Shown here piece by piece: positions 7,422 through 15,010 of a stretch of 16,673 bases of DNA (the stretch's first letter is position 1; each line of letters starts with the position of its first letter). Made by a program: the position numbers and the translations under genes. Source of the DNA: Opitutia bacterium UBA3151 (lineage in GTDB: Bacteria; Verrucomicrobiota; Verrucomicrobiia; Opitutales; Seribacteraceae); contig DEYT01000150.1 of assembly GCA_002364975.1 (NCBI GenBank), positions 1 to 16,673 of the forward strand, in the 5' to 3' direction. The notes under the pieces are model-generated. The model was not told the DNA's origin. It ran no database searches and worked only from the letters and a program-made list of their open reading frames with translations.

Positions 7422-7423
7422 TT

Positions 7424-8674
7424 GTGAATAGACTCTCTCTTGAATTAGCTTTTCGCTATGTTCTCGGTCGGAGGCGTGCCATGGCTATGAGCTTACTTGG
7501 TATCACTTTCGGGATTGCTTTCTTTGTGGTGACGCAAGCTCAAACCTCTGGCTTTGAGGCTTTTTTTATACGTACTATACTCGGTACCAATGGAGCAATT
7601 AAGGTTTCCGACAGGTTTCAAGACATGGATGGAACGGTGAGCAGAACGGATCAAGATGGAAGAACCCGCTTTTCGTTTCGATCGAGGGAGGAATCGCGTT
7701 ATACCGAAGGTATTGAAACGCCCCATCTACTTCGCAAAGCCCTGTCTCAATTCAATGGAATTACGGGTATATCTGAAATTCTTGAAGGTAATGCAATTTT
7801 AGATGGAGGTAGTAGATCCTATGCAATATCTTTCCACGGAATTCGGACTAACGACCATATTTCAGTTTCAGATCTTGGAAACCAAATAATTATTGGAGAT
7901 CTTTCAAGTTTTGAATCGGACAAAATGTCTGTTTTGATTGGGAGTCGAATTGCTCAAAGGTTGATGATAAGCCAAGGTGATCGAGTGACTTTAAAGGGGG
8001 GTACTGGTAATATACAACTCAGAGTAGCAGGTATGTTTGAGTCTGGAGTTAGCCAGATTGATAAAAATCGTATTTATCTTCATTTGGCAAAAGCAAGAGA
8101 ATTTAAAGGTGAAAGATTTTCGGGTTCTATTTTTCAAGTTGGCATCCAAAACCCTAATGTAGCCCCTCAAATAGCAGCTCAGATGCAGGAAACCCTTGGC
8201 CATCGGGTCGTTAGCTGGCAGGAACGTGAAAAGGTCTGGCTTGATGTTTTTAAAGCATTAAGAGTTTCATCAGCTATAACCGTTTCGAGTATACTTTTAC
8301 TCTCGGGACTTGGGATTTTTAATGTTTTTGCAATTATGGTGATAGAGAAGACTAGGGATATTGCCATTTTGAGATCTATGGGCTTTTCAGGCTCTGATGC
8401 ATCTTCTGTTTTCTTGTGGCAGGGTATCATTGTCCTAATTTTTGGTATCATTGCAGGCACCTTGTTAGGAATATTGGCTACTTTTACCATTTCTCAAATC
8501 CCTCTTCGCATAAGAGGTATTTTTTCCACGGATAGCTTTGTTGTGAACTGGGACATTACCCATTATTTTTGGGCTATTCTAATCGCCACTATTTTTGTAT
8601 CGATTGCAAGCTGGATTCCTGCTCGTAGGGCAGGGAAAATTGAACCAGCCAAAATTATTAGAGAAACCTTGTGA
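7424..8674 (+). CDS. MacB/LolE-type ABC transporter permease (FtsX-like)
   Basis: This protein of about 416 residues has four transmembrane segments: one near 21-37, then a large periplasmic MacB_PCD-type domain (about 45-275), then three more (about 283-305, 333-355, 381-399). FtsX-family signatures are EKTRDIAILRSMGFSGSDAS after helix 2 and WIPARRAGKIEPAKIIRE at the C-terminus. MacB- and Lol-type permeases are mechanotransmitters that push periplasmic or outer-leaflet substrates rather than moving them across the inner membrane. I prefer GTG 7424, which gives a start VNRLSLELAFRYVLGRRR typical of the family; an in-frame TTG at 7403 would overlap the adaptor gene and add seven residues. Unlike MacB, the ATPase is a separate protein encoded next. 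The TGA stop overlaps the ATG of that gene. Confidence 0.87.
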   Translation: MNRLSLELAFRYVLGRRRAMAMSLLGITFGIAFFVVTQAQTSGFEAFFIRTILGTNGAIKVSDRFQDMDGTVSRTDQDGRTRFSFRSREESRYTEGIETPHLLRKALSQFNGITGISEILEGNAILDGGSRSYAISFHGIRTNDHISVSDLGNQIIIGDLSSFESDKMSVLIGSRIAQRLMISQGDRVTLKGGTGNIQLRVAGMFESGVSQIDKNRIYLHLAKAREFKGERFSGSIFQVGIQNPNVAPQIAAQMQETLGHRVVSWQEREKVWLDVFKALRVSSAITVSSILLLSGLGIFNVFAIMVIEKTRDIAILRSMGFSGSDASSVFLWQGIIVLIFGIIAGTLLGILATFTISQIPLRIRGIFSTDSFVVNWDITHYFWAILIATIFVSIASWIPARRAGKIEPAKIIRETL

Positions 8675-9384
8675 TGACCAGCAGTTTAGGATCTGAAATT
8701 CCCTCTAAATCTTTACTTGAAGCTTTTGATTTAAGGCATTCATTCGTTGAGGGAGATCTTACTACTGAAGTTTTGAGTGGTGTTTCCCTGAAAGTTGAAC
8801 CAGGAGAGATTACAGCAGTGGTTGGGCCATCTGGTTGTGGGAAGAGTACATTACTTTATTTACTCGGTTTACTTGATCGACCTGACCAAGGAAATATTTT
8901 TCTTCGTGGAAAAGAAGTATCAGGTTGCGACGATAAAACCAGAACAACTTTACGGAATCAAGAGATTGGCTTTATTTTCCAATTTCACTTTTTAATTAAA
9001 GAACTATCCGCTTTGGAAAATGTTGCTTTGCCTTTGAGAAAAGCAGGTAATTCAATCCTTGAGTCCCGTAAAAAAGCTCAGGCATCATTAACAAAATTAG
9101 GTCTTGGCGATAAAAGTCATCGATTTGCAAATAAGCTTTCAGGTGGCGAACAACAAAGAGTTGCTATTGCTAGGGCGATTGTAAATTCGCCTTCTATAGT
9201 ACTCGCAGATGAACCTACAGGAAACTTGGATAGTGAAAACTCAAATAAAGTTTTTAATTTGCTTTCCAAATTGGCAACCGATGAAAATCTTTCGATCTTA
9301 CTGGTGACTCATAATAACGAGTTGGCGATGAAATGTAATCGGGTTATTGAGATGAGAGACGGAGTAATTACGAATTCTCTCTAG
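8674..9384 (+). CDS. LolD/MacB-family ABC transporter ATPase
   Basis: This 236-residue nucleotide-binding protein is complete. Motifs counted from ATG 8674: Walker A GPSGCGKST (51-59), Q-loop IFQFHFL (Gln103), signature LSGGE (155-159), Walker B LADEPTGNLD (Asp179, Glu180) and switch His213 in VTHNN. The FQFH-x-L-x(5)-ALENV stretch is typical of LolD-like ATPases that energise MacB/LolCDE-type permeases. It forms the cytoplasmic motor for the permease encoded just upstream, giving a full outer membrane factor-adaptor-permease-ATPase exporter. The start is ATG 8674, overlapping the permease stop (TGATG); GTG 8671 is an in-frame alternative. Its last 17 bases overlap the end of the convergent J-domain gene. 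It could take part in lipoprotein sorting, but the adjacent TolC-like and adaptor genes favour export. Confidence 0.9.
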   Translation: MTSSLGSEIPSKSLLEAFDLRHSFVEGDLTTEVLSGVSLKVEPGEITAVVGPSGCGKSTLLYLLGLLDRPDQGNIFLRGKEVSGCDDKTRTTLRNQEIGFIFQFHFLIKELSALENVALPLRKAGNSILESRKKAQASLTKLGLGDKSHRFANKLSGGEQQRVAIARAIVNSPSIVLADEPTGNLDSENSNKVFNLLSKLATDENLSILLVTHNNELAMKCNRVIEMRDGVITNSL

Positions 9385-10138
9385 CTTTTTTGATGGTGTG
9401 GTATGCTTGGTTGATCTTGGCAAGTTGAGAATTCGCAAATTCTATAAATTCTTTTGGAAGTTGCTTACTTTCTAACTTGTCAGGATGAAAATGAGACACT
9501 TTCTCACGATATGCCTTTTTGATTTCAGTTTCATTCGAAGATGAAGGGATGGATAGAATCTTAAAAGATTTAGCTAGAGTAATTTCTCCAACAGCATTGT
9601 CTCCTCGTTCGCTTAAAGGTGGGGCATAGCCTCCGGCAATCCAGGTTTTAATCGTACCCGGAGGAATTCTCAAGCTTTCCTCTCCGATCAACAAATACTG
9701 AATTTGTTTTTTATTTAATTTTTCCCCATTTGATCGGACAATTTCGAAGAGTCCGCCCAAGAAAGATTGTGCTACAGTCGAGTCGTACTGGATCAGTTCC
9801 GCTAACTCTTTAAAATCATCCGCTATGGGTCTTTTACTTGTTTTTGCTTTTCGAAAAACATTTTTTGCGAATACACGATTTTTTTCATTTAACCGAAAAC
9901 GTTCCATTATCGATTCAGTAGCTTCGATCTCGGAAGCGGAAATTACCCCATCTGCCTTGGCAATCTTACCTGCACATGAAAAGAAGTATGCAAAGTATAA
10001 AATTCTTGCTTTCTGTTCGTCTAGAGGAGCCCGGTCATTACCGTCATATAAATGACCAATCGCTGCACCAACTAATGCACCAACTGGCCCACCAAGTAAG
10101 CCTACGCCTGTACCAATCAATTTCCCCCACCAATTCAT
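9368..10138 (-). CDS. DjlA-like membrane co-chaperone with TerB and DnaJ domains
   Basis: This 256-residue protein has a glycine-rich hydrophobic N-terminus (about 5-29, GTGVGLLGGPVGALVGAAIG), which resembles the short membrane-anchoring segment of DjlA. A helical TerB-type domain (about 42-155) contains the conserved-looking KIAKADGVIS-x-x-E motif (58-70). The C-terminal J domain (about 188-255) carries the diagnostic HPD at 218-220 within HFHPDKL. J domains stimulate the ATPase of DnaK-type Hsp70, and DjlA does this at the inner membrane. The length is close to E. coli DjlA (about 270 residues) and the domain order is the same. It is convergent with the exporter operon and overlaps its last gene by 17 bases, so it is probably an independent unit transcribed from the 470-base gap upstream. 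Confidence 0.85.
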   Translation of the reverse strand: MNWWGKLIGTGVGLLGGPVGALVGAAIGHLYDGNDRAPLDEQKARILYFAYFFSCAGKIAKADGVISASEIEATESIMERFRLNEKNRVFAKNVFRKAKTSKRPIADDFKELAELIQYDSTVAQSFLGGLFEIVRSNGEKLNKKQIQYLLIGEESLRIPPGTIKTWIAGGYAPPLSERGDNAVGEITLAKSFKILSIPSSSNETEIKKAYREKVSHFHPDKLESKQLPKEFIEFANSQLAKINQAYHTIKKARENS

Positions 10139-10324
10139 TTACATATCATTCTTTCTTCAAAATCTAGATGTGGGCAATAAATTTAAAAATATTTTGCAGT
10201 AATTTATAATCTACTGTTAGCTCAAATGAAGCCTTTTTTCAAAACGATATTTTTCTGAAATTTTGATCTATCTTCTGCAAGTTACAAATGGAATAGGTAA
10301 ATTAGAAAATTAAGAGGTGGCAAA

Positions 10325-10411
10325 TTGCATTCGGAAAACCGGTGGTTGGGACAGAGGCGAAATGGAATTCTTCTCTTTTTTATACTCAAGGTTTTTGTGA
10401 AGGAATTCTGA
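10325..10411 (+). pseudogene. Possible remnant of a lipid acyltransferase N-terminus
   Basis: A 28-codon reading frame begins at TTG 10325, 4 bases after a good ribosome-binding site (AGAGGTGG, 10313-10320), and ends at TGA 10409-10411. Its product contains W-L-G-Q-R-R-N-G followed by a hydrophobic ILLFFILKVFV stretch. This recalls the first residues of LpxL/HtrB-like acyltransferases, where an aromatic residue and a basic Gly-containing segment precede the first helix. No continuation is found in any frame, so it is either a decayed fragment, a tiny membrane peptide or chance. Confidence 0.2.
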
Positions 10412-10554
10412 TAAACGAATTGTTGGGAGAAAGGTTCAAAACATCAACAACTCCGTAATTTAAGACTTCTATTCGAAGATACAAGGGTAGGGGCAACCCT
10501 GAATCTAGTACAAATAAATAATTTATCTATTTTCGGAACTAAATCTTTTAACTG

Positions 10555-10576
10555 AAAAAGATCTATCTTTTAGATC
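10555..10576 (-). terminator. Rho-independent terminator downstream of the HAD hydrolase gene
   Basis: Read on the minus strand, GATCTA pairs with TAGATC across an AAAGA loop (10560-10576) and is followed directly by five T residues (10555-10559). It lies 32 bases past the HAD gene stop. The stem is short and AT-rich, so it would be a weak terminator. Confidence 0.45.
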
Positions 10577-10608
10577 CTTAGGTCTTTATTAGTTACTTGC
10601 GATATACC

Positions 10609-11064
10609 CTAAGTTCTTCGGTAAGGCTCGGGGTTAGGACCAATTGGATTCCCAGTATTTGGAACAACTTGGACGCATCGATCATCCCACAACTCGATCA
10701 TATCCATATCTTTACAATTAGTGATTTCTAGTAGCGGCAAGCCATGTTTTTCTAACCATTTTTTTATAGGTGGAATAGCCTCCTCAGGGTTCTGTGCACG
10801 TGCGGTTACAATTTTCACTCGGTACCCCATCTCTATCCATACATTTACTCTTTTAAGCATCGTGGGAACTGGCTTGCCAATGTGCTCAAAACCCTGCCAA
10901 GGGTCTGCAAAAGCAAGGGTTCCATCTAAATCAACTCCAATCCATTGCCTAGATTCTGATTCATCACCATATATATTTATATCAGTCAAAGCTAAGCCTT
11001 TAGTATGTGGCACACGAACTTTGGGTTTCTTTTCAAAAAATTTTTTATAAAGGTATCGAAACAT
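10609..11064 (-). CDS. Small stand-alone HAD-superfamily hydrolase
   Basis: This 151-residue cytosolic protein carries HAD motif I as GVDLDGTLAF (DxDGT, about 43-52; the first Asp is the expected nucleophile and the second the acid/base). Motif II is IVTAR, and a probable motif IV is ELWDDRCVQV (adjacent Asp pair). The motif III lysine could be the Lys in NCKDMDMIEL or one of the Lys residues in IKKWLEKHG. There is no obvious cap insertion, so a small phosphatase acting on a macromolecular or open substrate is plausible. HAD proteins of this short type are often annotated only as hydrolases; the substrate is not visible. A basic N-terminal segment (about 1-20, FRYLYKKFFEKKPKVR) precedes the core. 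It is divergent from the M50 gene, with 60 bases between start codons. Confidence 0.75.
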   Translation of the reverse strand: MFRYLYKKFFEKKPKVRVPHTKGLALTDINIYGDESESRQWIGVDLDGTLAFADPWQGFEHIGKPVPTMLKRVNVWIEMGYRVKIVTARAQNPEEAIPPIKKWLEKHGLPLLEITNCKDMDMIELWDDRCVQVVPNTGNPIGPNPEPYRRT

Positions 11065-11124
11065 TAAAAATTATTGTTTATCCATTGCGCATGAATCTAT
11101 GGTATTCAAGATCAATTCAAAATT

Positions 11125-11658
11125 ATGTATTATCTAGCAAGCAATATTAATTATCTTAGTTTGGATGGTTTGCCATGGATTTTACTATCTTGGGTCCTGA
11201 TGTTTATTACTAGACCTTTATCGACTTTTGTTCATGAATTTGGCCACTTAATCCCTATGTATTTTTTTTCCTCTGAACCGATTACCTTTCAAATAGGGGA
11301 GGGGAAATCCTATCCCTTTAAAATTGGTTCTCAGGTAGAATTTAGACTATCGTGGAAAGGTTCATCCACAGGTTCTGTTTATGTTGACGATGGAAAATTA
11401 TCTAAAAGGAATCAGCTTTTTGTACTGACCGGTGGCCCTTTCCTATCTTTTTTGATCATTTCCATTCTCTTTTTTTTCCTGCAAAGATTTTCTCCCATGG
11501 TTTGGGTTGAGGTCACTGCTGTTGGCTTTTTATGTTCAAACCTATTAGCTTTTCTGACTTCGATTATTCCCATGCACCTAAAACCAACGAGCCGTTTCCC
11601 TGATGGACCCCCAAGTGACGGACTTCAAATTCTGGATTTGTTAAAGTCAAAAGGCTAG
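11125..11658 (+). CDS. Small M50-type (site-2 protease-like) membrane metalloprotease homologue
   Basis: This 177-residue protein has several hydrophobic segments (about 15-35, 98-120, 127-150). The zinc-binding signature HEFGH (37-41) sits at the end of the first helix. A TGGPF-x-S motif (102-108) matches the conserved Gly-Gly-Pro region of the M50 family. The C-terminal segment FPDGPPSDGLQILDLL (about 158-173) includes Asp165, which could be the third zinc ligand normally found in an NPDG or LDG motif. M50 proteases cut substrates within the membrane. This one is short and has no PDZ domain, unlike RseP, and no CBS domain. Whether it is active or only shares the fold cannot be told from sequence. 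It ends 3 bases before the end of the convergent ABC exporter gene. Confidence 0.7.
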   Translation: MYYLASNINYLSLDGLPWILLSWVLMFITRPLSTFVHEFGHLIPMYFFSSEPITFQIGEGKSYPFKIGSQVEFRLSWKGSSTGSVYVDDGKLSKRNQLFVLTGGPFLSFLIISILFFFLQRFSPMVWVEVTAVGFLCSNLLAFLTSIIPMHLKPTSRFPDGPPSDGLQILDLLKSKG

Positions 11659-11661
11659 GTG

Positions 11662-13449
11662 TCAAACTATGTTTTGGCGGTCGTATAAGCTTTTATACAA
11701 ATCGCATGTGGAATAGACATGATCATGAGACCCATCAGCAATCACCTTACCGAAATTAAGGACAAGGATGCGAGTCGCGAGTTTGATTGAACTAAATCGA
11801 TGGGCAATGAGGAATGTGGTTTTGCCTTTCATTAATTTTTTCATGGAATCATGAATTGTTTCTTCGTTTTGCGAGTCTAGTGCGGAAGTGGCTTCATCCA
11901 AAATCAGAATAGGTGAATTTTTGTAAAATGCCCTAGCCATCGCAAGTCGTTGGATTTGCCCTCCAGATAGTCGGTTTCCATTTTCTCCAAGGTTTTGATC
12001 AAGTTTTTCTGGCAAAAGGTCGATAAAATCTGATGCATTTGCAAGATTTACAGATTCGGTCACAGTTTTGTTTGAATAAGCTGAGTGACCTAACTCGATA
12101 TTCTCAAGCACGCTGAGATTAAAAAGGAAAGGTTTCTGAGGAACTAATGCCACCGATTCCCTCAAGTGCTTCAAACTGTAATCTGTAAGGTTTACCCCGT
12201 CTAATTTGATCCGTCCAGAACTTGGATCAAAGAAACGAGGAAGTAAGCCTGCAAGAGTTGTTTTACCAGCGCCACTCGGACCAACCAAGGCAATGATTTC
12301 TCCTGCTTTTATAGAAAGGTTTAGGTTACGTATTGCGGGCTTATTTTTGGCGTTACTGTTGTCATAAAAGTAGCACACATCTTTGAATTCAATGTTTCCG
12401 GAGATTGGTGTTGTAATTGGATTACTGGCATCTTTGATGGCTTCATCTACATCCAAAATATCATCAATTCTCTGAATGGATGCGAGTGCTTGTTTGATTT
12501 GGTTCTGGATTGATCCGAGTTTTTTAACGGGCTCATAGGACATATATAGAGCCATAATCACTGGAATAAATGCATCGAGCTGAACTGAAGTTCTGGATGC
12601 TTGAAAGATAGCGACAGAAATACCTACAGCAGTTATGATTTCGATGATTGGTGTAAGCAAATGAGAGTATTTGATTACTTTCATTCTTGCCCATAGGTAT
12701 TCCTTTGAAGCATTCTGGAAGCGCTTAATTTCTTTTTGTTCGAGATTAAAAGCCCTAATCTCCCTGGAAGCTGAAAGATTTTCGCTGAGAACCGCTGTCA
12801 TATCCCCAGCCATTTCCTGCATTCCTAATGCCTTTCGTAAAATAATCTCTCCAATTCTCCTTATTGGAAAAACACAGATGGGTATAACAACAAGGCAGAC
12901 CAAAACAAAGCTCATGCCCTCGTTTTGTAGAGAGATTACTATTAAAGCACAAATTGCTCCCAAGAATGTAATCGGCTGTCGTACCATGTCATTACTGACA
13001 TTGAGGACAGCAGTTTGTAGCTGTCCTGTGTCTGCTGTTACTCGACTCAATAAGTCACCTTCTTGGTTTTTTTGGAAGAAAGAAAGGGGGAGTTTTTGTA
13101 GCTTGGTGAAGACTTGAACCCGAATCTTTTCAAGAACCTTGATTCCGCAGAGATTTATCAAGTAAGTGTTTAAATAACCGCTAACTCCGCGGATTACAAA
13201 AACCAAAGGAAACCAGCCCACATATTTTGCAAGCTCCAAGAAACTTAGATCTGGGCTAGAGCCTTTATTAGAGAATATCTTTGGGAAGACTTGATCCATC
13301 ATGAAAGGCAAGCCAAAACCGCTTGAAATTCCATAGATGATTCCACATAAGAGAGCACCCGTGAAAGGAAGCCACAAGGGCTTGAGTAAAAAGAAATAAG
13401 GTAGCAAGCGAGTAACTCGCACCGAACTTTTTTCTTTTGAGTCCTTCAT
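11662..13449 (-). CDS. MsbA-like ABC exporter (fused transmembrane and ATPase domains)
   Basis: This 595-residue half-transporter has a six-helix type I exporter domain (about 20-320) and a C-terminal nucleotide-binding domain (about 352-590). ATPase motifs: Walker A GPSGAGKTT (390-398), Q-loop VPQKPFLF (Gln438), signature LSGGQ (494-498), Walker B ILILDEATSALD (Asp518, Glu519) and switch His550. FFQKNQEGDLLSRVTADTGQ (125-144) and the ENLSASREIRAFNLE coupling region are typical of the MsbA/lipid-exporter branch. MsbA flips lipid A core across the inner membrane and works as a homodimer. Other lipid or peptide exporters of this class cannot be excluded. The ATG overlaps the malQ stop (TAATG), so it is translationally coupled to malQ in the lepA-lepB-malQ-exporter unit. 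Its 3' end lies 3 bases from the convergent M50 gene. Confidence 0.87.
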   Translation of the reverse strand: MKDSKEKSSVRVTRLLPYFFLLKPLWLPFTGALLCGIIYGISSGFGLPFMMDQVFPKIFSNKGSSPDLSFLELAKYVGWFPLVFVIRGVSGYLNTYLINLCGIKVLEKIRVQVFTKLQKLPLSFFQKNQEGDLLSRVTADTGQLQTAVLNVSNDMVRQPITFLGAICALIVISLQNEGMSFVLVCLVVIPICVFPIRRIGEIILRKALGMQEMAGDMTAVLSENLSASREIRAFNLEQKEIKRFQNASKEYLWARMKVIKYSHLLTPIIEIITAVGISVAIFQASRTSVQLDAFIPVIMALYMSYEPVKKLGSIQNQIKQALASIQRIDDILDVDEAIKDASNPITTPISGNIEFKDVCYFYDNSNAKNKPAIRNLNLSIKAGEIIALVGPSGAGKTTLAGLLPRFFDPSSGRIKLDGVNLTDYSLKHLRESVALVPQKPFLFNLSVLENIELGHSAYSNKTVTESVNLANASDFIDLLPEKLDQNLGENGNRLSGGQIQRLAMARAFYKNSPILILDEATSALDSQNEETIHDSMKKLMKGKTTFLIAHRFSSIKLATRILVLNFGKVIADGSHDHVYSTCDLYKSLYDRQNIV

Positions 13450-14978
13450 TAAATTGAATCTTTTAGCAAATTTTTAGTAAGGCGACCGGAAACCTTAGCT
13501 TGTTCGTATAAATAAGCAGAGCAATTCAAATGAAGATGCTCTAGTTGTTCTGTGCTCAATCGCCACTTCCAATTGCCCAGTGAAATGCCTGGTTGGTTAA
13601 ACCTGGCTTCGCTACCTAAACCTAATAAGTCTTGTACAGGTACAATGACAAGGGGAGAGACGGTGCGATAACTGAAGCGAAGCATTTCCCAAGACGCTTC
13701 TTGGCCACTAATATTAAGGTAGGAACGGAAATTATTTTGAATCTCCGGGCTTGTGCTTGCGTACCAACCATTTGAGGTATCGTTGTCATGTGTACCGGTA
13801 TACAATACAAGCGAGCTATTAAGGTTGTGTGGTAAATATAAATTCTCAGGGTCTCCGTCAAAGGCAAATTGTAAGACAGCCATGCCAGGCAAAGATGCAT
13901 TCTTTCTAAGTTGATGTACATCTTCAGATATAAGCCCTAAATCTTCTGCTAAGAAGGGAAGGGTGGGGAACTTTTCTTTTGTAATTTCCCAGAACTGAAT
14001 TCCAGGACCTTTCATCCAGTAGCCGCATTGAGCATTTTTACTTTCTGCAGAAATACTCCAGTAGTCATTAAATCCTCTAAAGTGATCTATTCTAATAACA
14101 TCAAATAGTTCGAGTTGGTTCTCCAATCTATGCATCCACCATGTAAAATTATCGTCGGCGTGAACCTCCCATTTGTAAAGAGGATTTCCCCAATATTGCC
14201 CATCAGCGTTGAAATAGTCAGGAGGAACTCCGGCAACTCTTTCAAAAGTTAATTTCTTGAGGTCGATTTCAAACAATTCAGGGGAGGCCCAAACATCTGA
14301 AGAGTCTGGGGCACAGTATATAGGCAAATCTCCAATTAACTTGATTCCATTTTTTTCGGCAAAGTTTTTAAGTAGTTTCCATTGTCCACGAAAGACATAC
14401 TGAATGAATTGATGAAAGAAATATTCGCTGCTTGTTTTAAGCACTTCAATATCCTCAAGACAGTCGGTTGCCCATTCCCACCAAGGTTTTTCATCATTGA
14501 TTACTTTTAAGCTATGAAACATACAATGAGCATTCAGCCATTTTTCATGTTTTGTAATGAATTCCGTGAATTCTCCATAAACTTTTTCTAAGACATTACA
14601 ATCCTTTCGAAATCTTTCGCTCGTTATCCTAGCAAGCTTAAAAAATTCCCTATATAAGCTTCCAAAATCAGTTTCTTCTGCAGAAAGTTTCCTGAGAGGT
14701 TCGAGCTCATAATCCTCAACAATACCATGTTCGACAAGAGGCTTCCAATCAATGAAATATGGATTTCCGGCGGAGGAGCAAAATACTTGGTATGGTGAAT
14801 CACCATATCCTGTAGGTCCAACTGGACACATCTGCCAATATGATATTCCTGCTTTTTTTAAAAACTCGATGAACGCATATGCACTTTGTCCTAAATTACC
14901 AATACCTGTATCCGAAGGCAGGGAACTTAAATGCAGCAATGAACCTGCTGCACGATTTGGAAGCCAAGTGATTTCCAT
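13449..14978 (-). CDS. malQ: 4-alpha-glucanotransferase (amylomaltase, GH77)
   Basis: This 509-residue cytosolic enzyme transfers alpha-1,4-glucan segments between maltodextrins or to glucose, and works in glycogen or maltodextrin metabolism. All GH77 landmarks are present: N-terminal RAAGSLLHLSSLPSDTGIGN (9-28), WQMCPVGPTGYGDSPYQ (48-64), IRIDHFRGF with the nucleophile Asp298, PFLAEDLG with acid/base Glu345, and TGTHDNDT with the transition-state Asp398. The length is that of the standard bacterial enzyme without an N-terminal starch-binding extension. No other glycogen gene is in the window. It lies 32 bases after lepB and overlaps the exporter start, an unusual operon partner set that probably reflects co-expression rather than shared function. 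Confidence 0.95.
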   Translation of the reverse strand: MEITWLPNRAAGSLLHLSSLPSDTGIGNLGQSAYAFIEFLKKAGISYWQMCPVGPTGYGDSPYQVFCSSAGNPYFIDWKPLVEHGIVEDYELEPLRKLSAEETDFGSLYREFFKLARITSERFRKDCNVLEKVYGEFTEFITKHEKWLNAHCMFHSLKVINDEKPWWEWATDCLEDIEVLKTSSEYFFHQFIQYVFRGQWKLLKNFAEKNGIKLIGDLPIYCAPDSSDVWASPELFEIDLKKLTFERVAGVPPDYFNADGQYWGNPLYKWEVHADDNFTWWMHRLENQLELFDVIRIDHFRGFNDYWSISAESKNAQCGYWMKGPGIQFWEITKEKFPTLPFLAEDLGLISEDVHQLRKNASLPGMAVLQFAFDGDPENLYLPHNLNSSLVLYTGTHDNDTSNGWYASTSPEIQNNFRSYLNISGQEASWEMLRFSYRTVSPLVIVPVQDLLGLGSEARFNQPGISLGNWKWRLSTEQLEHLHLNCSAYLYEQAKVSGRLTKNLLKDSI

Positions 14979-15010
14979 AAATTAATTAGACATAATGCAT
15001 ATTGTACGAA

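Larger units (their letters stand above)
10139..10608. other. 470-base gap without a confident gene
   Basis: This AT-rich stretch separates the J-domain gene from the HAD hydrolase gene, both on the minus strand. It must hold the promoter of the J-domain gene, but I see no convincing -35/-10 pair. It contains a likely minus-strand terminator near 10555-10576, a possible 28-codon gene fossil at 10325-10411, and two adjacent small inverted repeats: CTTC/GAAG near 10466-10479 and AGGGT/ACCCT at 10484-10500. I checked by eye for tRNA, RNase P, SRP RNA and tmRNA hallmarks and found none. Confidence 0.6.

Noticed and set aside
7403..7423. An extended TTG start for the permease
   Set aside because: It overlaps the adaptor stop and adds seven residues unlike family N-termini; GTG 7424 gives a typical start.
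10430..10460. GGTTCAAA resembling a tRNA T-loop
   Set aside because: No matching acceptor, anticodon or D-arm can be folded around it, and the T-stem does not pair.
10466..10500. Adjacent small hairpins suggesting a structured RNA
   Set aside because: Stems are only four to five base pairs, and no known RNA family signature is visible; kept only as a note on the gap.
10721..11050. A 109-codon plus-strand frame opposite the HAD hydrolase gene
   Set aside because: The HAD frame carries the DxDGT and other motifs; this frame has none.
12671..13117. A 148-codon plus-strand frame within the ABC exporter gene
   Set aside because: It is antisense to conserved transmembrane-domain codons and has no recognisable motif or plausible start context.
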